The translations under genes and the position numbers were made by a program. This document shows, one piece after another, positions 17,967 to 27,089 of a stretch of DNA of 64,000 nucleotides; position 1 is the stretch's first letter; each line of letters begins with the position of its first letter. Origin of the DNA: MWH-TA3 sp044353905 (GTDB taxonomy: Bacteria > Actinomycetota > Actinomycetes > Actinomycetales > Microbacteriaceae); the NCBI GenBank assembly GCA_044353905.1, contig JBILBA010000004.1, positions 27,690 to 91,689 on the forward strand, read 5' to 3'. Under the pieces are notes generated by a model. That model did no database searches. It had not been told where the DNA came from and saw nothing but the letters and a program-made list of their open reading frames with translations.

Positions 17967-18943
17967 CCGAGGTCGAGCCAGACTCCGTATTCGAAGGGGC
18001 GCTCAGGCCCAATTCTCTCGACGAATTCATCGGACAGGAAAAAGTCCGCGCGCAATTGTCGGTCTTGCTGTCGGCCGCGACGATGGAGGCGCGAACTCCT
18101 GATCACGTATTGTTGGCCGGCCCTCCAGGTTTGGGCAAAACGACGCTCGCCATGATCGTCGCCCACGAATCGGGATCGCCACTTCGAATGTCGAGCGGTC
18201 CCACGATTACGCACACCGGTGACTTGGCGGCGGTGTTGTCATCCCTCACCGGGGGGGAGACGCTGTTCATCGACGAAATCCACCGTTTGCCTCGCGGTGT
18301 GGAAGAGATGCTGTACATCGCGATGGAGGATTTTCGAATCGACATCATGGTGGGGAAGGGGCCGGGGGCGACGACGGTCCCACTTCAGATCGCACCCTTC
18401 ACTCTGGTGGGAGCAACGACGCGTTCGGGTCTGTTACCTGCACCTCTGCGCGATCGTTTCGGGTACACCGCTCACCTCGAGTATTACGAGGCTGGAGAGA
18501 TTGAGTTTGTGATCCGCCGAAGCGCGCGACTGTTGGGAATTGAGCTTGATGCATATGCGGTGACCGAACTAGCTCGCCGTTCGCGTGGCACTCCCAGAAT
18601 TGCGAACAGATTGCTCCGCCGAGTCCGTGACTACCTCGTGGTTCACGATTCTGCAGGGTCGCGCGATGCGGTGAACGCGGCATTAACCGTTTTCGACATC
18701 GACGAACACGGCTTGGACCGTCTCGACCGCGCCGTATTAACCACCCTGATCGACTCGTTTCGCGGTGGCCCAGCCGGAATCACGACTCTTGCTTCGGCGG
18801 TCGGCGAAGAGCGCGACACTCTCGAATCGGTGGTCGAGCCCTATCTCGTGAGGGTCGGCCTCATCGCTCGAACCCCCCGTGGCCGAGTTGCCACACCCGC
18901 AGCCTGGGCGTTGCTCGGGAAGGAACAGCCGAGCGGTCTATGA
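17963..18943 (+). CDS. ruvB: Holliday junction branch migration helicase RuvB
   Basis: This 326-residue AAA+ motor of the RuvABC resolvasome has Walker A GPPGLGKTTLA near residue 53, Walker B LFIDEIHRLP, sensor segment VGATTRSGLLPAPLRDRFG with the arginine finger, and a C-terminal winged helix. The GTG start overlaps the ruvA stop, giving a tight ruvAB unit. Confidence 0.97.
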   Translation: MTEVEPDSVFEGALRPNSLDEFIGQEKVRAQLSVLLSAATMEARTPDHVLLAGPPGLGKTTLAMIVAHESGSPLRMSSGPTITHTGDLAAVLSSLTGGETLFIDEIHRLPRGVEEMLYIAMEDFRIDIMVGKGPGATTVPLQIAPFTLVGATTRSGLLPAPLRDRFGYTAHLEYYEAGEIEFVIRRSARLLGIELDAYAVTELARRSRGTPRIANRLLRRVRDYLVVHDSAGSRDAVNAALTVFDIDEHGLDRLDRAVLTTLIDSFRGGPAGITTLASAVGEERDTLESVVEPYLVRVGLIARTPRGRVATPAAWALLGKEQPSGL

Positions 18944-18961
18944 TGGGAACGTTGTGTTCCC
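18939..18961 (+). promoter_or_regulatory. -10 element (TATGAT) and 5' hairpin upstream of yajC-secDF
   Basis: TATGAT at 18939-18944 overlaps the ruvB TGA stop and is close to the consensus -10. It is followed at once by a perfect 6-base-pair hairpin GGGAAC-GTTGT-GTTCCC (18945-18961), which would lie at the extreme 5' end of the transcript. No U-run follows, so it is not a terminator. The yajC ribosome site GAAAGGA lies further on. Confidence 0.45.
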
Positions 18962-18988
18962 AGAGCCCCGAAAGGACGGTCACTGCCC

Positions 18989-19315
18989 ATGGATCCGTTT
19001 ACCCTGATGATGGTCGCCGTTCTGGCGCTCATGGTTGTTTTTATGATTCGCAATTCGCGCAAGCAGAAGGCTGACCGCGAAGCACTGGTCGCAAAGGTTG
19101 TGAAAGGTGCGAACGTCATGACGACGTCGGGCATCTTCGGAACGATCGTCTCGATTGACGTCGACGAGAACCAGATTGTTCTTGAGACAACTCCCGGAAC
19201 AAAACTTCGCATTCACCGTCAGGCAGTAACCAGCATTGTCGAGAAGTCGACCCCCGCAACTACTGCCTCGGCGACGGCATCGAAGCCTGCTGCCAAGAAG
19301 CCCGCGACTAAGTAA
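18989..19315 (+). CDS. yajC: Preprotein translocase subunit YajC
   Basis: This 108-residue Sec accessory protein has one N-terminal membrane segment (about residues 3-21) followed by a cytoplasmic domain with GIFGTIVSIDVDENQIVLE. It ends in an Ala/Thr/Lys-rich low-complexity tail. It lies 14 bases before secD, as in many bacteria, and belongs to the SecDF-YajC complex associated with SecYEG. Confidence 0.93.
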   Translation: MDPFTLMMVAVLALMVVFMIRNSRKQKADREALVAKVVKGANVMTTSGIFGTIVSIDVDENQIVLETTPGTKLRIHRQAVTSIVEKSTPATTASATASKPAAKKPATK

Positions 19316-19329
19316 CCCAGCGACCGAAC

Positions 19330-21057
19330 GTGGCGACAACGAGTACTTCTTCCCGAGCGCGTCGAGCGCTCGTTTGGCTTGCCGTTGTTTTCGGGGCGTT
19401 CGGTGCGTTGATCGGCTCGGGTGTTGCTTTCGACAACGCAGGCTGGACACCGAAACTCGCGCTGGACCTCGAGGGCGGGACGCAGATCATTCTGAACCCG
19501 CAAATCGCCGTCGGCACGACTGTTACAGAAGAAGAGCTCGCTCAAGCGGTCGGTATCATTCGCCAGCGAGTTGACGCTACGGGTGTCAGCGAAGCCGAGG
19601 TGACAACCCAGGGCGGTACGAATATCGTCGTGTCGATTCCGGGGACACCCGACCAGGCGACGCTGGACCGAATTCGCTCGTCCGCAAAACTAGAATTCCG
19701 CCCCGTACTCGTCACAGACCTGTCCGATGTCGTGAGCCAGGTGGCGTCCAACGTGGCAGAGGCATTGGCCGAAGACCCCAAGGCAGACCTCAGTGGGTTG
19801 GGAACCCCGGAAACGCCTGTTTCTTGGGCGGAGCCCGCTGGTGAACCGGTCAACTTCAGTGACTTGAATTGGGTCACACCCGAAATGTACGTCGCGTATT
19901 TGACGACTCCCTGCGATGTTTTGGATTCGGCCGGTGCGAACACCGCGGATCCGACAAAGCCGCTGACGGTCTGTGCCGACGACCAGTCGTACAAGTACAT
20001 CCTCGGTCCGGTCGAAGTCGACGGAGCGATGGTCTCGGACGCTTCGGCGAACTACATTCCCGGAGCAAACGGTGTGCAAACGAACGAGTGGGGCGTGTAC
20101 CTGACGTTCAACGCTGCAGGCACCACCGCGTTCGCCGATGTCACCTCGCGACTGACGACGCTCCAGGGAGCGCAAAACCAGTTTGCCATCGTGCTCGACG
20201 GCAAGGTGATTTCCGCACCTCGGACTCTCGCGGCGATTCCCGACGGAAAACCCGTCATCTCTGGCTCGTTCACCGAAATCTCGTCGAAAGCCCTTGCTGA
20301 CCAGCTCAAGTTCGGTGCGTTGCCGATCGGATTCGAGGTGCAATCAAGCGACACGGTCACCCCGACTCTCGGTGTTGCTCAACTCGAGAGCGGTCTTATC
20401 GCCGGTGCGTTCGGCCTCTTGCTTGTCGTGATTTACGCGATCTTCCAATACCGCGCGCTTGCCATCGTCACAATCAGCTCGCTCGGAGTTGCGGCCGCTC
20501 TGACATACGTGGTGATTACGTACTTGTCGCAGGCCAATGGGTACCGATTGTCACTCGCCGGCGTCGCTGGACTCATCGTCGGTATCGGTGTCACCGCCGA
20601 CTCGTTTATCGTCTATTTCGAGCGAGTTCGTGACGAACTCCGAGAAGGACGCTCGATTATTGCCGCTGTCGAAACTGGTTGGAAACGTGCATATCGGACA
20701 ATCCTTGTGTCGGGTGCCGTCAATCTCTTGGCCGCGGTCGTTCTGTTCGCCCTCGCAGTGGGCAACGTGCGTGGATTCGCCTTCACACTAGGTGTGACGA
20801 CGGTGGTCGACCTTCTCATCGTGATTTTGTTCACTCACCCGATGCTTCAACTCCTCGCTCGCACCCGCTTCTTCACCTCGGGGCACGCCTGGAGCGGTCT
20901 GGACGGTAGCGCACTCGGCGCGGTGTACCGAGGTCGCGGGGAATTCCGCGTTGACAAATCCGTGTCGGCGGGCAAACGCTCACGAGTGTCGAAAGAGTCA
21001 CAGAAGCGTCAGTCGATCGCCGAGCGCAAGGCTGCGGAAAACGGAGGTGACCAGTGA
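19330..21057 (+). CDS. secD: Protein translocase subunit SecD
   Basis: SecD with SecF uses the proton gradient to pull preproteins through SecYEG. The 575 residues have an N-terminal membrane segment (about 12-34), the D1 motif LALDLEGGTQI (canonical LDLRGG), a large external domain and five C-terminal helices with GVTADSFIVYFERVRDE. The C terminus is basic and extended, as in actinobacteria. It starts with GTG and overlaps secF by 4 bases (GTGA). Confidence 0.95.
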   Translation: MATTSTSSRARRALVWLAVVFGAFGALIGSGVAFDNAGWTPKLALDLEGGTQIILNPQIAVGTTVTEEELAQAVGIIRQRVDATGVSEAEVTTQGGTNIVVSIPGTPDQATLDRIRSSAKLEFRPVLVTDLSDVVSQVASNVAEALAEDPKADLSGLGTPETPVSWAEPAGEPVNFSDLNWVTPEMYVAYLTTPCDVLDSAGANTADPTKPLTVCADDQSYKYILGPVEVDGAMVSDASANYIPGANGVQTNEWGVYLTFNAAGTTAFADVTSRLTTLQGAQNQFAIVLDGKVISAPRTLAAIPDGKPVISGSFTEISSKALADQLKFGALPIGFEVQSSDTVTPTLGVAQLESGLIAGAFGLLLVVIYAIFQYRALAIVTISSLGVAAALTYVVITYLSQANGYRLSLAGVAGLIVGIGVTADSFIVYFERVRDELREGRSIIAAVETGWKRAYRTILVSGAVNLLAAVVLFALAVGNVRGFAFTLGVTTVVDLLIVILFTHPMLQLLARTRFFTSGHAWSGLDGSALGAVYRGRGEFRVDKSVSAGKRSRVSKESQKRQSIAERKAAENGGDQ

Positions 21058-22055
21058 GTGCCATCACCCGGTTCGGAAACCGCCTGTACACCGGCGAAAC
21101 CAGCATCAATTTCATCGGCCGCCGTGTCGTCTGGTACCTGATGTCAGCGGCTCTCATCGTGATTGCGGTTGCGATTACGGCGTTACGTGGTGGATTTACC
21201 TTCGGAATCGAGTTCCGCGGAGGCTCTGAGTTCCAGATTTCGAACCCAGCCTCTACGGACACCTCGATAGCCGAACAGACAATCACATCCGAAGTTGGCG
21301 AAGCGGCAGCTCCGAAGATCTCGATTGTGGGTGGGGACTCAGTACGCGTCCAGACCGAGCAATTGACCGCGGAGGAAACCGACGCTCTTCGTGTTTCTCT
21401 TGCCGACGCATATTCGGTTTCCGTTGACGAGGTGACCTCATCGTTCATCGGGGCTTCATGGGGATCGGACATCACGATTCAAGCGCTACGTGCGTTGGCA
21501 ATCTTCCTCGTCCTCGTCAGTATTGTGATGGCGCTGTATTTCCGTACGTGGAAAATGTCGGTGGCGGCTATGGTTGCCGTTGTTCACGACCTCACCATCA
21601 CGGCCGCGATTTACGGAGCGTTTGGTCTCGAAGTCACGCCGGCTGCCGTGATCGGGCTTTTGACGATTCTCGGGTATTCGCTCTACGACACCGTTGTTGT
21701 GTTCGACAAGATTCGTGAAAACACGTCGATTGCGTATGACGAATCGAAACGTACGTTTGCTGAGTCGGTCAACCTTGCCGTGAACCAGACGCTTGTGCGG
21801 TCAATCAACACGAGCGTGGTCGCTGCGCTCCCGGTTGCGTCCATTCTGTTCGTCGGGTCGATGCTGTTGGGTGCTGGTACCCTTCGCGATATCGCGCTGA
21901 GCCTGTTCGTGGGAATTTTGTGTGGCGCGTATTCGACGATGTTCATCGCAGCACCGCTGTACGCACAGCTTCGCGAAGGTGAATCGGAATCCGCCAAGCA
22001 AGGACGCAAGGATCGAACAGAGATTGTCCGCAACGCAGCGGGAGCCGTTCGCTAA
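21054..22055 (+). CDS. secF: Protein translocase subunit SecF
   Basis: This 333-residue partner of SecD has a first membrane helix near residues 25-45, the motif FGIEFRGGSEFQI, and the C-terminal helical bundle with TILGYSLYDTVVVFDKIREN. It is translationally coupled to secD. The short cytoplasmic tail is charged. Confidence 0.95.
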   Translation: MSAITRFGNRLYTGETSINFIGRRVVWYLMSAALIVIAVAITALRGGFTFGIEFRGGSEFQISNPASTDTSIAEQTITSEVGEAAAPKISIVGGDSVRVQTEQLTAEETDALRVSLADAYSVSVDEVTSSFIGASWGSDITIQALRALAIFLVLVSIVMALYFRTWKMSVAAMVAVVHDLTITAAIYGAFGLEVTPAAVIGLLTILGYSLYDTVVVFDKIRENTSIAYDESKRTFAESVNLAVNQTLVRSINTSVVAALPVASILFVGSMLLGAGTLRDIALSLFVGILCGAYSTMFIAAPLYAQLREGESESAKQGRKDRTEIVRNAAGAVR

Positions 22056-22066
22056 CGTCACACGCC

Positions 22067-22072
22067 TAAACT
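22067..22072 (+). promoter_or_regulatory. Probable -10 element (TAAACT) for rel
   Basis: TAAACT lies 12 bases after the secF stop. It would give a leader of about 10 bases carrying AGGAGG directly before the rel ATG at 22089. Confidence 0.4.
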
Positions 22073-22088
22073 GAAGTCAGGAGGCGCA

Positions 22089-24341
22089 ATGTCGGATACC
22101 AGTACCAGCGGTTCGGCTCAGCGTCGCGCGCTTCTTCCCAGGCTTTTTTCTCGTTCCGAAACCGGGGGAGCGCTCGAGCGGATTCTCCGGGCGCTTAGGC
22201 AGACCAACCCACGTGCGGATGTCGCCATCGTCGAACGCGCCTACCAGGTTGCGAAGAAAGCGCATGAAGGGCAATTGCGAAAGTCCGGCGAGCCATACAT
22301 CACCCATCCGCTCGCCGTCGCAGAAATTCTTGTCGATTTGGGCATCGGCGCCAAGACGATTGCGGCGGCGCTTCTGCACGACACGGTCGAGGACACCGAG
22401 TACACCCTCGAAGCGGTGACGAGGGACTTCGGGCCCGAGATTGGCCTGCTGGTTGATGGTGTCACCAAGCTCGACAAGCTCAAACTCGGCGAGGACGCAC
22501 AGGCCGAAACAGTCCGCAAGATGGTCGTTGCAATGTCGAAGGACATCCGGGTAATTCTCATCAAGCTTGCCGATCGGCTTCATAACGCGCGAACCTGGGG
22601 CTTCGTCGATTCCGAGTCCGCCGAGCGAAAAGCCCGTGAAACGCTCGAAATCTATGCGCCACTAGCGCATCGCCTCGGTATCCAGACAATCAAATGGGAG
22701 CTCGAAGACCTGTCGTTTGCGGTCTTGCACCCGAAGCTCTATGTCGAGATTGACTCGCTGGTAACGGAACGCACTCCAGAAAGTGACCGCTTCGTCAAGG
22801 AAATCATCGAACAGATAACGGGTGATTTGAAGACTGCCCGCGTGAAGGCCCAAGTCGCGGGTCGGCAAAAACAGCACTACTCGATTTACCAGAAGATGAT
22901 TCGACAGTCGCGGGATTTTCAGGAAATCTACGATCTCACGGGAATTCGGATCCTTGTTTCGTCGATCCGCGATTGTTACGCAGCGCTCGGCGCGGTTCAC
23001 GCCCGGTGGAACCCGATTCCGGGACGATTCAAGGACTACATCGCGACCCCGAAGTTCAATCTCTATCAGTCGTTGCATACGACCGTGTTCGGCCCAGACG
23101 GAAAGTCGGTCGAGATTCAGATTCGCACGATGGAAATGCACAAGCGCGCCGAGTACGGGGTGGCGGCTCACTGGAAGTACAAAGAGCGCCAGGGGTTGGG
23201 CTCGAAGTCGAGTGATGAAATCCTTCCCGACGAGAACATGGCCTGGCTTGCCCATATCACCGACTGGGAGGGAGAGACAGAGGACCCATCGGAGTTTTTG
23301 GACACGCTGCGATATGAAATCGGAGCGAAAGAGGTCTACGTTTTCACCCCGAAAGGCAAAGTGATTGGACTGTCCGCTGGTGCGACCCCGGTCGATTTCG
23401 GATACGCGGTGCACACCGAGCTCGGCCACCGAGTGATGGGCGCCAAGGTCAACGGCCGACTTGTGCCGCTCGACACGCAGCTCGGATCGGGAGATACGGT
23501 CGAGGTTCTGACCTCAAAGAACCCAGAAGCCGGTCCCAGTCAGGACTGGCTGAATTTCGCTAGCAGCCAGCGAGCCCGTTCAAAGATCCGAAGCTGGTTC
23601 ACCAAGGAACGCCGTGATGAAGCAATTGAGAGTGGACGCGAGGCTCTCGCGAAAGTCGTGCGGAAAAAGAATCTGTCTCTGTCGCGAGTCCTGTCCGCTC
23701 AAAACCTCGCGTCGGTCGCATCCACGTTGAAGTACGAAAACGTCGACAGTCTTTACGCCGCACTCGGCGAAGGGCAAATTTCAACGCAGTCAGTTCTGGA
23801 AAAGATTATGGTGTTCGTCAACGACGTCGAACACGACGATGAAACAGTGTTCGTCGTCCCGACGCGAAAGCCCACGACTAATCGCGAAACCGACTCTGGG
23901 GTTCTCGTCCGCGGAGCGGCTGACATTCTCGTCAAACTTGCAAAGTGTTGCACCCCGGTTCCGGGTGACGCCATCGTCGGATTCATCACGCGAGGCAATG
24001 GTGTCAGCGTCCACCGGGAGGACTGTCCCAATGTCAAAGGTTTCGACGGCGAACTCGAGCGCATGATTGAAGTCGAATGGGCCGGGTCTTCGTCAACGGT
24101 TTTCCGGGTCCACATTCAGGTCGAGGCGCTCGATCGCGGTGGCTTGTTGTCGGACATCACGCGCGTTCTCTCGGAACATCACGTGAACATCCTCACAGCG
24201 ACGGTTCAAACGGATTCCCAGCGACTCGCGACGTCTCGATTTGTCTTTGAGATGTCGGACACAACCCACCTCGACCGAGTCTTGTCAGCCGTCAGACGTA
24301 TCGACGCTGTGTACGACGTGTATCGCGTCAATTCTGGCTAA
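22089..24341 (+). CDS. rel: Bifunctional (p)ppGpp synthetase/hydrolase Rel
   Basis: This is a 750-residue long RSH protein controlling the stringent response. The HD hydrolase domain has ALLHDTVEDTEYT near residue 95. The synthetase domain has YQSLHTTVFGP and VEIQIRTMEMH. The TGS domain begins near VYVFTPKGKVIGLS, and an ACT domain is at the C terminus. Because the HD motif is intact and this is an actinobacterium, a bifunctional Rel is expected. The ATG is preceded by AGGAGG. The TAA stop overlaps the convergent DUF349 gene by 4 bases. Confidence 0.96.
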   Translation: MSDTSTSGSAQRRALLPRLFSRSETGGALERILRALRQTNPRADVAIVERAYQVAKKAHEGQLRKSGEPYITHPLAVAEILVDLGIGAKTIAAALLHDTVEDTEYTLEAVTRDFGPEIGLLVDGVTKLDKLKLGEDAQAETVRKMVVAMSKDIRVILIKLADRLHNARTWGFVDSESAERKARETLEIYAPLAHRLGIQTIKWELEDLSFAVLHPKLYVEIDSLVTERTPESDRFVKEIIEQITGDLKTARVKAQVAGRQKQHYSIYQKMIRQSRDFQEIYDLTGIRILVSSIRDCYAALGAVHARWNPIPGRFKDYIATPKFNLYQSLHTTVFGPDGKSVEIQIRTMEMHKRAEYGVAAHWKYKERQGLGSKSSDEILPDENMAWLAHITDWEGETEDPSEFLDTLRYEIGAKEVYVFTPKGKVIGLSAGATPVDFGYAVHTELGHRVMGAKVNGRLVPLDTQLGSGDTVEVLTSKNPEAGPSQDWLNFASSQRARSKIRSWFTKERRDEAIESGREALAKVVRKKNLSLSRVLSAQNLASVASTLKYENVDSLYAALGEGQISTQSVLEKIMVFVNDVEHDDETVFVVPTRKPTTNRETDSGVLVRGAADILVKLAKCCTPVPGDAIVGFITRGNGVSVHREDCPNVKGFDGELERMIEVEWAGSSSTVFRVHIQVEALDRGGLLSDITRVLSEHHVNILTATVQTDSQRLATSRFVFEMSDTTHLDRVLSAVRRIDAVYDVYRVNSG

Positions 24342-25531
24342 CCGATTGCGGCGAGCCACTCTTTCTTCGACGCAATCTCGGTTTGAATTCGTGCCTGGGC
24401 ATCGGAGTCGGTGAGTCCAGCCGCTTGAGTTTCGAGCTCCGCAATCGCGGCCTCTACCTGAGCAGCGAAACCTTCGCGGAGGGCCACCTTTGCAGGATTC
24501 GTGCGGTCGAGGTGCTCTGTTTCGAGGGCACGAACGTGGCGTTCGATCGCTCGAATACCGTCGTTCATCCGCCGCTCGTCCGCCTTGGCTACGTTGCCGA
24601 TCAGGTCCCACTTGGTGCGAAGCTCTCGGAAGCCGCGCTTTGCCGCGTCGGCAGACTTTTCCGTTAGAAGACGCTGATACTCAGACAGGAGTGTCGATTT
24701 TGCCTCGCTGTTCGCCGACCACTCGGCTGATCCCGCACTGTACAACGCGTCTCCGGCTGCCTTGAAACGATCCCACAACTGGTTATCAAGTGTCCGAGCT
24801 GCTCGGGGCGCTTTCTTCCACGCGTCCAGGAGACCGCGGTAGGCGCTGATTCCGTCCGCACCCTTGGGCGCAAGCGCTTCGGCTTTTTCGCACAATTCGG
24901 TCTTGATACTCTTGGCTTCTTTGTCGGCCGACTGTTTCGACTGGAAAAACGCACGCTGCGCTCGATCGAACGTCTGGCGGGCAGTTTTGAAGCGATTCCA
25001 CAATTCATCGGCGGCCTTTTTTGGCACGCGGTGCGGCAGCTTCTGCTCTTCCTTCCACGATTCGAAAAGTTCGCCAATTTCCTTCTGGGCATTCCTCCAG
25101 TGAATCGAACCATCAATCTGCGCCGCAATGGCTTCAACCCGCTCAACAATCGCCTTGCGGCGCTCGAGTGACTGGGCCGACGCCTCCTTGTTCTCGGCGT
25201 CTTGCTTCTCTTTCAGTCCGGCGATCGACTCTGCGACGACTCCGACACGCAAGCGCAGGGCGTTGAGGTCGCCGACGGCGTGAGCCTCGGTCAGTGCGAC
25301 CACCAATTTTTCGACGGCGGCGAGCAGGTCCCGAGCAGAGGCTCCCGCTTTGGAACGCTGTTCGAGAAGAGTGACCTGGGAAGCGAGCTCGGTGAACCGG
25401 GTCACGTAGAACGCGAGCGCTTCATCGGCGGAAACGTCGACGACTTGACCGACGCTGCGCCAGTCCCCGTCTTTGACCCACACGGTACCGTCAGCATCGA
25501 CTCGGCCAAATGTTGTTTCGCTTTTTGCCAC
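24338..25531 (-). CDS. DUF349 repeat protein
   Basis: This is a 397-residue, highly charged, Ala/Glu/Lys-rich and almost entirely helical protein with repeated units of the DUF349 type (for example WNRFKTARQTFDRAQ and WDRFKAAGDALYSAG). Function is unknown in actinobacteria; coiled-coil scaffold or nucleic-acid binding is possible. The N terminus GRVDADGTVWVKDGD is a small beta unit commonly found in these proteins. Start is GTG. It is convergent with rel and divergent from rarA. Confidence 0.88.
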   Translation of the reverse strand: MAKSETTFGRVDADGTVWVKDGDWRSVGQVVDVSADEALAFYVTRFTELASQVTLLEQRSKAGASARDLLAAVEKLVVALTEAHAVGDLNALRLRVGVVAESIAGLKEKQDAENKEASAQSLERRKAIVERVEAIAAQIDGSIHWRNAQKEIGELFESWKEEQKLPHRVPKKAADELWNRFKTARQTFDRAQRAFFQSKQSADKEAKSIKTELCEKAEALAPKGADGISAYRGLLDAWKKAPRAARTLDNQLWDRFKAAGDALYSAGSAEWSANSEAKSTLLSEYQRLLTEKSADAAKRGFRELRTKWDLIGNVAKADERRMNDGIRAIERHVRALETEHLDRTNPAKVALREGFAAQVEAAIAELETQAAGLTDSDAQARIQTEIASKKEWLAAIG

Positions 25532-25603
25532 TCGTCAAGATTACACAGCGCGCGCCGTCTCGGGTACACCGTTTCTCAACCGTTACCTGAGCGAACGCAC
25601 ACT

Positions 25604-25609
25604 TATCAT
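25604..25609 (+). promoter_or_regulatory. Probable -10 element (TATCAT) for a leaderless rarA
   Basis: TATCAT ends exactly 6 bases before the rarA ATG at 25616. The intervening six bases cannot hold a usable ribosome site, so the mRNA is probably leaderless. A weak TTACCT lies further upstream. Confidence 0.5.
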
Positions 25610-25615
25610 GGAGAC

Positions 25616-26917
25616 ATGACGGGCGAAGCGGGGTTGTTCGGGGGCACAGCGCCACTCGCCGTGCGCATGAGACCTCGATCCGTCGACGAGATTGTCGGCC
25701 AATCGCACCTTCTTGGTGACGGTTCCCCGTTGCGTCAACTGGCTGAACCGACGGGCAACGCAGGAGTGTCGGTGATCCTGTGGGGGCCCGCGGGAACAGG
25801 GAAGACGACAATCGCGAACGTCATCGCTCGGTCGTCCAATCGTCACTTCGTCGAGTTGTCAGCCGTCACCGCGGGTGTCAAGGATGTCCGCGAGGTGATG
25901 GAGTCGGCCTTATCGCGAATTAGTGACGGCGGAGCCGTGACCCTACTGTTCCTCGACGAGATCCATCGATTCACCAAGGCGCAACAGGATGCTTTGCTTC
26001 CCGGTGTCGAAAACGGTTGGGTGACTCTGATTGCGGCGACGACGGAAAACCCGTCGTTCAGTGTGATCACCCCGCTCCTCAGCCGTTCACTACTTCTCAC
26101 ACTTCGGCCGTTGACCGACGACGACATCGCGTCGCTTATCGCTCGGGCCGTCAGCGCGCCCGAGGGTCTGGCAGGGTCGGTCACCGTCGATGCCGAGGCC
26201 CTCGCATCCCTCGTTCGATTGTCGAGTGGCGATGCGCGCCGAGCACTGACGTCCCTCGAGGCTGCGTCCAACTCGGTTGGTCCGGGCGGGACAGTCACCG
26301 CCGAGGCCGTCGCCGTTGCGAGCGACCGAGCACTGCTGCGTTATGACCGCGCGGGTGACGAACACTACGACGTCATCAGCGCCTTCATCAAGTCAGTGCG
26401 GGGGAGTGACGTCGACGCATCGATTCACTACCTTGCGCGCATGATCGAAGCGGGTGAAGACCCACGGTTCATTGCTCGTCGTTTGGTAATTCTGGCGGCG
26501 GAGGACATTGGTGTTGCCGACCCGACTTGTTTGACCCTCGCGGTCGCAGCAGCGGACGCGGTGCAATTTATCGGAATGCCTGAGGGCCGAATCCCGCTAG
26601 CGGAAGCCACAATCCATTTGGCTCTCGCGCCCAAGTCGAACTCGGTGATCGTCGCAATCGATGCGGCAATCCGAGACATTCGTGACGGAGCATTCGAGCC
26701 GGTCCCGAAGCACCTCCGCGACGCGCATTACACCGGCGCACAAAAACTTGGACACGGTAAGGGGTACGTGTATCCGCATGACGTCGACGGAGGCGTTGCC
26801 GCTCAGAGTTATCGGGATGGCGATGCGCCTCGGTACTACGAACCACGCGGTCACGGACGTGAACAGGAGCTCACCGAGAGGCTCGCGCGAATACGGGCAA
26901 TCCTGGGCGACGCCTGA
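25616..26917 (+). CDS. rarA: Replication-associated recombination protein A (RarA/MgsA)
   Basis: This is a 433-residue AAA+ ATPase of the clamp-loader-like RarA family, acting at stalled replication forks. It has Walker A GPAGTGKTTIANVIARSS near residue 58, Walker B LLFLDEIHRFTKAQQDALLPG, sensor ATTENPSFSV and the C-terminal EDIGVADP segment. The open frame extends 138 codons upstream through the opposing DUF349 gene, but family homology begins at MTGEAGLFGG, so I place the start at 25616. Confidence 0.95.
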   Translation: MTGEAGLFGGTAPLAVRMRPRSVDEIVGQSHLLGDGSPLRQLAEPTGNAGVSVILWGPAGTGKTTIANVIARSSNRHFVELSAVTAGVKDVREVMESALSRISDGGAVTLLFLDEIHRFTKAQQDALLPGVENGWVTLIAATTENPSFSVITPLLSRSLLLTLRPLTDDDIASLIARAVSAPEGLAGSVTVDAEALASLVRLSSGDARRALTSLEAASNSVGPGGTVTAEAVAVASDRALLRYDRAGDEHYDVISAFIKSVRGSDVDASIHYLARMIEAGEDPRFIARRLVILAAEDIGVADPTCLTLAVAAADAVQFIGMPEGRIPLAEATIHLALAPKSNSVIVAIDAAIRDIRDGAFEPVPKHLRDAHYTGAQKLGHGKGYVYPHDVDGGVAAQSYRDGDAPRYYEPRGHGREQELTERLARIRAILGDA

Positions 26918-26941
26918 ATAGCGCGGGTCACGTCTTTCTGT

Positions 26942-27089
26942 TAGAGTGTGAACACCGCTTGAGAAGACAGACGTGCGGCTGCGTCTCATTCACAAGAATC
27001 GGTGCCTGTAGCCGGCGCCGTGGCCCTCATGTTTCTCTCCCCGTTAGTGGGGGGAATTCCACTGTTGTTTCACACACGTAAAGGACACA
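26942..27089 (+). promoter_or_regulatory. Promoter and structured leader of rpsD
   Basis: A -10-like TAGAGT (26942-26947) is followed by a leader of about 135 bases, unusually long for this window. It holds a GC-rich segment around 27011-27024 and a 7-base-pair hairpin at 27036-27055 (TCTCCCC, loop GTTAGT, GGGGGGA). The ribosome site TAAAGGA precedes the ATG. S4 autoregulates its own mRNA in other bacteria, so a binding site for S4 is a reasonable inference, not a demonstration. Confidence 0.4.

Noticed and set aside
18945..18961. Intrinsic terminator after ruvB
   Set aside because: The hairpin is followed by CAGAGCC, not a U-run, and it lies immediately after a good -10 element.
25202..25615. 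N-terminal extension of the rarA frame
   Set aside because: The frame is open upstream but runs antisense through DUF349; RarA homology starts at MTGEAGLFGG and a -10 element sits just before that ATG.
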